Assembly: GCA_020434605.1 (NCBI GenBank)
Contig: JAGRAL010000018.1
Location: forward strand, 1 to 14,841
Direction: 5' to 3'
Source: Bdellovibrionales bacterium
GTDB taxonomy: Bacteria > Bdellovibrionota > Bdellovibrionia > Bdellovibrionales > UBA840
DNA: 14,841 nt
Shown here piece after piece: positions 12,665-14,841 of the stretch. Both the position numbers and the translations under genes were made by a program. The notes beneath the pieces are model-generated. The model did no database searches. It was not told the DNA's origin and saw only the letters and a list, made by a program, of their open reading frames with translations. How positions within the stretch are numbered: the stretch's first letter is position 1; every line of letters begins with the position of its first letter.

Positions 12665-14841
12665 ATATATACTAGGAGTCTCAGTTATCGCAACAACTTT
12701 GGTGGGCTACAGTGTTTACCGAATTGGTACTAAGAGATGGTTGTCTGTTGTTGCCCAGAAGTATGAAGAAAAATCGCAACTGTCTAATCAGGCAAGTCGG
12801 GGCGTTGCTGCGACAACAGATGCCGCATGTCTACCTTCTAAGCCTAATTCGCAGCAGCTGCAAATACAGGTTGAGGAAATGCGTAACAGCTCGGATGTGA
12901 CAATTCAAAATAGGCTCAAAGCATGGAAAGACTTGTTTGTTTTCGCACCAGATTCTACAGAAGCAAATAAATGCACAACCTTATCGTGTGCATACAGCAA
13001 AACATACCCTGATCGCGTAAAATATATGGGAGACCTATTTGAAATATTTTATTTAAGGACGGGCTATCTCATAAATAATTATTTAACACGTAGTAGAAAG
13101 CCGTACGAAGGAAAAAAGTTTCAAGATTATATGTATTTTGATGATGAGATTGATTCGATATACACGTTGCTTAACACAATGCCAGACGAATTTCTTGGCA
13201 TGACATATTTAAAAGTCATACAGCGTATGGCTACAGAGCTTGTGTTATCATTTAACCCACTTGCATGTGGTCAAGCCTCTACGGGTGGATACATACTAAT
13301 GTTTGATAATTGTCTCCATACGGATAGATATACATTTCCGGAAGATATGAAGAGGGCATATTCAGCTTCTGAATCTATATTAGGGTCTATGATGCATGAA
13401 CTAGGGCACCATAGGGACTACCAGTTGTCTGGAAGCAAATATGCGAGGGGTAATAGATTTTCGGAGCGTGATGAATGGAAAAACTTAAGCGGATGGTATA
13501 TTAAAGAATCCACTGACGCTAAAACAGGGAAAGTATCAAGACAATGGGACAATAAGGTTGGCAATGAGGGTTTTGTGTCAGCCTATGCGGGTAGCGAGCC
13601 CGGTGAAGACTTCGCGGAGTCAGTCTCGGCGTATAGATATAGTCCATATCAGTTCAAAAAAGATTTTCCGAAAAAGTACAAATATATAAAAGACGAGGTG
13701 TTTGCATCTGAAGAATACACTGAAGAGGCCCTTGTAGTTACTTACGCAAAACAACTCACACAGGGTGTTCGAAAAGCCGTTCCAAAAATTCTTGAAGCTT
13801 GCTTTTCTACTCTTGATAATTATGAAGCGAACACATCATGGAATAAATTATTTGAAGGAATTAAAATTGAGAGGAATATATATAACTGCATTGCCACAAG
13901 ACTTGAAGACATATTATCTGAGGAAGTAAGCACGCTAAAAGCAAGGCACTTACAAGCATGTAATGCTCTAGAAGACATGGCTGAGATACATCAGCTTGTT
14001 ATTAATGATATAAGCGATGCTGTAAAAGAAAGTCTTGGCTCTAAACTTAAAGAGGCGGATTTACTTAGAGCGCTTGTTCAGACAAAAAAGGCATCAGACA
14101 ACTACCCATTAATACAACTCATAGATATTTATTTGGACGCTCTTACAAAAGATGAGCCGGCACGAGAGTACTTACAATCCTTAGATAAAGAGTACGCAAG
14201 ATTAGCTACAAGCCTTAGCGAATATCCTAGTAACTACGAGGCTGAGAAAGATTTGTTTTTAAATAAATATACTTTTCAAAAAGTAAAGACCGCTTACGAC
14301 GAGATGTTGATTTCAGCACTTGGTGATTACGGAGAAAACGCATTGGTGCTATTTGAATCATTGAAGAAAAAGTGCTTGGATATCGAATTACCGCCATACC
14401 CCTCAAAAGCTAATCCTAAACTAAAACCATTTGCTGGTGGATCTGAGTATGTTAACCCAAATATATTGTCATGTATTAACGACAATATTGTTAGTGGGGC
14501 AGAGTTAGTTGTAGATCAAAGACTAAAAGATTTTGTAGGTCCATTGCTAGTGGCTATCGTCGACAACAAACAAAAGCCATATCGCGACCTCCTAAATATA
14601 GTGTATGATCATTTAAATCAAAAGCTGCTCGAAGAAATAGAGCGGCGTAGAAAAGTTGAGGCAACAGAGGTAGCAGAGATTAAGGCGGATTTGACAAATA
14701 TTGTGAAAAGTCTTGAGATAAAAAATTTAGAAGAATTTATGAAAAATGGCATAAAAAAATGCGCTAAAAAAGTAGAAGTGGTGATAGAGCAAAAGCGAGC
14801 ATGGGCAGAGCAGTTGAAATATCATCAGGTAAATATTGCAA
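12654..14841 (+). CDS. Putative lethal-factor-like (M34/ATLF type) zinc metallopeptidase, partial at 3' end
   Basis: The frame is open from ATG 12654 to the window edge (729 codons visible, no stop). Residues 5-22 are a hydrophobic signal or anchor (ILGVSVIATTLVGYSVYRI), so the protein should face the periplasm or outside; eleven cysteines are visible. The catalytic region has HELGHHRD (248-255) with H248, E249, H252. About 65 residues later comes AYAGSEPGEDFAESVSAY (310-327), with E318 as probable third zinc ligand, then a PKKYKYIKDEVF segment (339-350). This HExxH-(~65)-ExFAE arrangement, followed by a 'P..Y.FI' helix, resembles the anthrax lethal factor peptidase family. Residues 351-729 are helical and charged, with predicted coiled-coil near 650-700, and match nothing I know. 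Start choice: the ATG overlaps the lipoprotein stop. Targets are unknown; an envelope or predation role is speculation. Confidence 0.75.
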   Translation, partial: MNIRYILGVSVIATTLVGYSVYRIGTKRWLSVVAQKYEEKSQLSNQASRGVAATTDAACLPSKPNSQQLQIQVEEMRNSSDVTIQNRLKAWKDLFVFAPDSTEANKCTTLSCAYSKTYPDRVKYMGDLFEIFYLRTGYLINNYLTRSRKPYEGKKFQDYMYFDDEIDSIYTLLNTMPDEFLGMTYLKVIQRMATELVLSFNPLACGQASTGGYILMFDNCLHTDRYTFPEDMKRAYSASESILGSMMHELGHHRDYQLSGSKYARGNRFSERDEWKNLSGWYIKESTDAKTGKVSRQWDNKVGNEGFVSAYAGSEPGEDFAESVSAYRYSPYQFKKDFPKKYKYIKDEVFASEEYTEEALVVTYAKQLTQGVRKAVPKILEACFSTLDNYEANTSWNKLFEGIKIERNIYNCIATRLEDILSEEVSTLKARHLQACNALEDMAEIHQLVINDISDAVKESLGSKLKEADLLRALVQTKKASDNYPLIQLIDIYLDALTKDEPAREYLQSLDKEYARLATSLSEYPSNYEAEKDLFLNKYTFQKVKTAYDEMLISALGDYGENALVLFESLKKKCLDIELPPYPSKANPKLKPFAGGSEYVNPNILSCINDNIVSGAELVVDQRLKDFVGPLLVAIVDNKQKPYRDLLNIVYDHLNQKLLEEIERRRKVEATEVAEIKADLTNIVKSLEIKNLEEFMKNGIKKCAKKVEVVIEQKRAWAEQLKYHQVNIA

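Noticed and set aside
12712..12900. 62-codon plus-strand frame
   Set aside because: It lies out of frame inside the metallopeptidase gene, whose frame stays open to the window end and carries motifs.

Overview
The window is an AT-rich bacterial chromosome segment. It combines a conserved housekeeping cluster on the minus strand with a shorter plus-strand region whose genes I cannot assign to named families. The gene set and order suggest a Gram-negative of the Bdellovibrionota or a related former-deltaproteobacterial lineage: rpsB-tsf-pyrH-frr-uppS-cdsA-rseP-tsaB, followed by a MinD/ParA-like ATPase and a J-domain/RodZ-type HTH protein, then rluD-pgeF. RseP and lipobox-bearing or secreted proteins imply an outer membrane. 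The lineage call is an inference from gene content; no rRNA is present to fix it.

Layout, left to right. At 6-1061 (+) lies mltG, an endolytic murein transglycosylase. From 1078 to 11846 every gene is on the minus strand, so transcription runs from right to left. It starts with rpsB (S2), then tsf (EF-Ts), pyrH (UMP kinase), frr (ribosome recycling), uppS (undecaprenyl-PP synthase), cdsA (CDP-diacylglycerol synthase), rseP (site-2 protease with three PDZ-like units), tsaB (tRNA t6A factor), the ParA-like ATPase, the J/HTH protein, rluD (23S pseudouridine synthase), pgeF and a small secreted hypothetical. Most junctions are 1-14 nt overlaps or gaps of less than 20 nt, which fits one or a few polycistronic units. 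The cluster links translation, nucleotide supply, lipid and peptidoglycan precursor synthesis, and envelope proteolysis. The usual dxr gene between cdsA and rseP is absent; a 66-bp spacer with a hairpin is found there instead.

Four regulatory structures stand out. (1) A strong intrinsic terminator just after rpsB has the rpsB stop codon as its loop. (2) The rpsB leader contains two stem-loops, a candidate S2-autoregulation site. (3) A long two-part inverted repeat (19 bp and 16 bp) surrounds the rluD promoter region and pairs with the rluD start codon. (4) pyrH appears to start at TTG, immediately behind a decoy ATG mini-ORF.

From 11847 to 12247 there is a 401-bp divergent intergenic region. 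To its right, on the plus strand, are a small lipoprotein gene and, overlapping it by 11 nt, a large open gene that runs off the window end. The large gene encodes a membrane-anchored or secreted HExxH metallopeptidase candidate whose catalytic region resembles the anthrax lethal factor (M34/ATLF) type, followed by at least 380 residues of unrecognised sequence. This pair is the least conventional part of the window.
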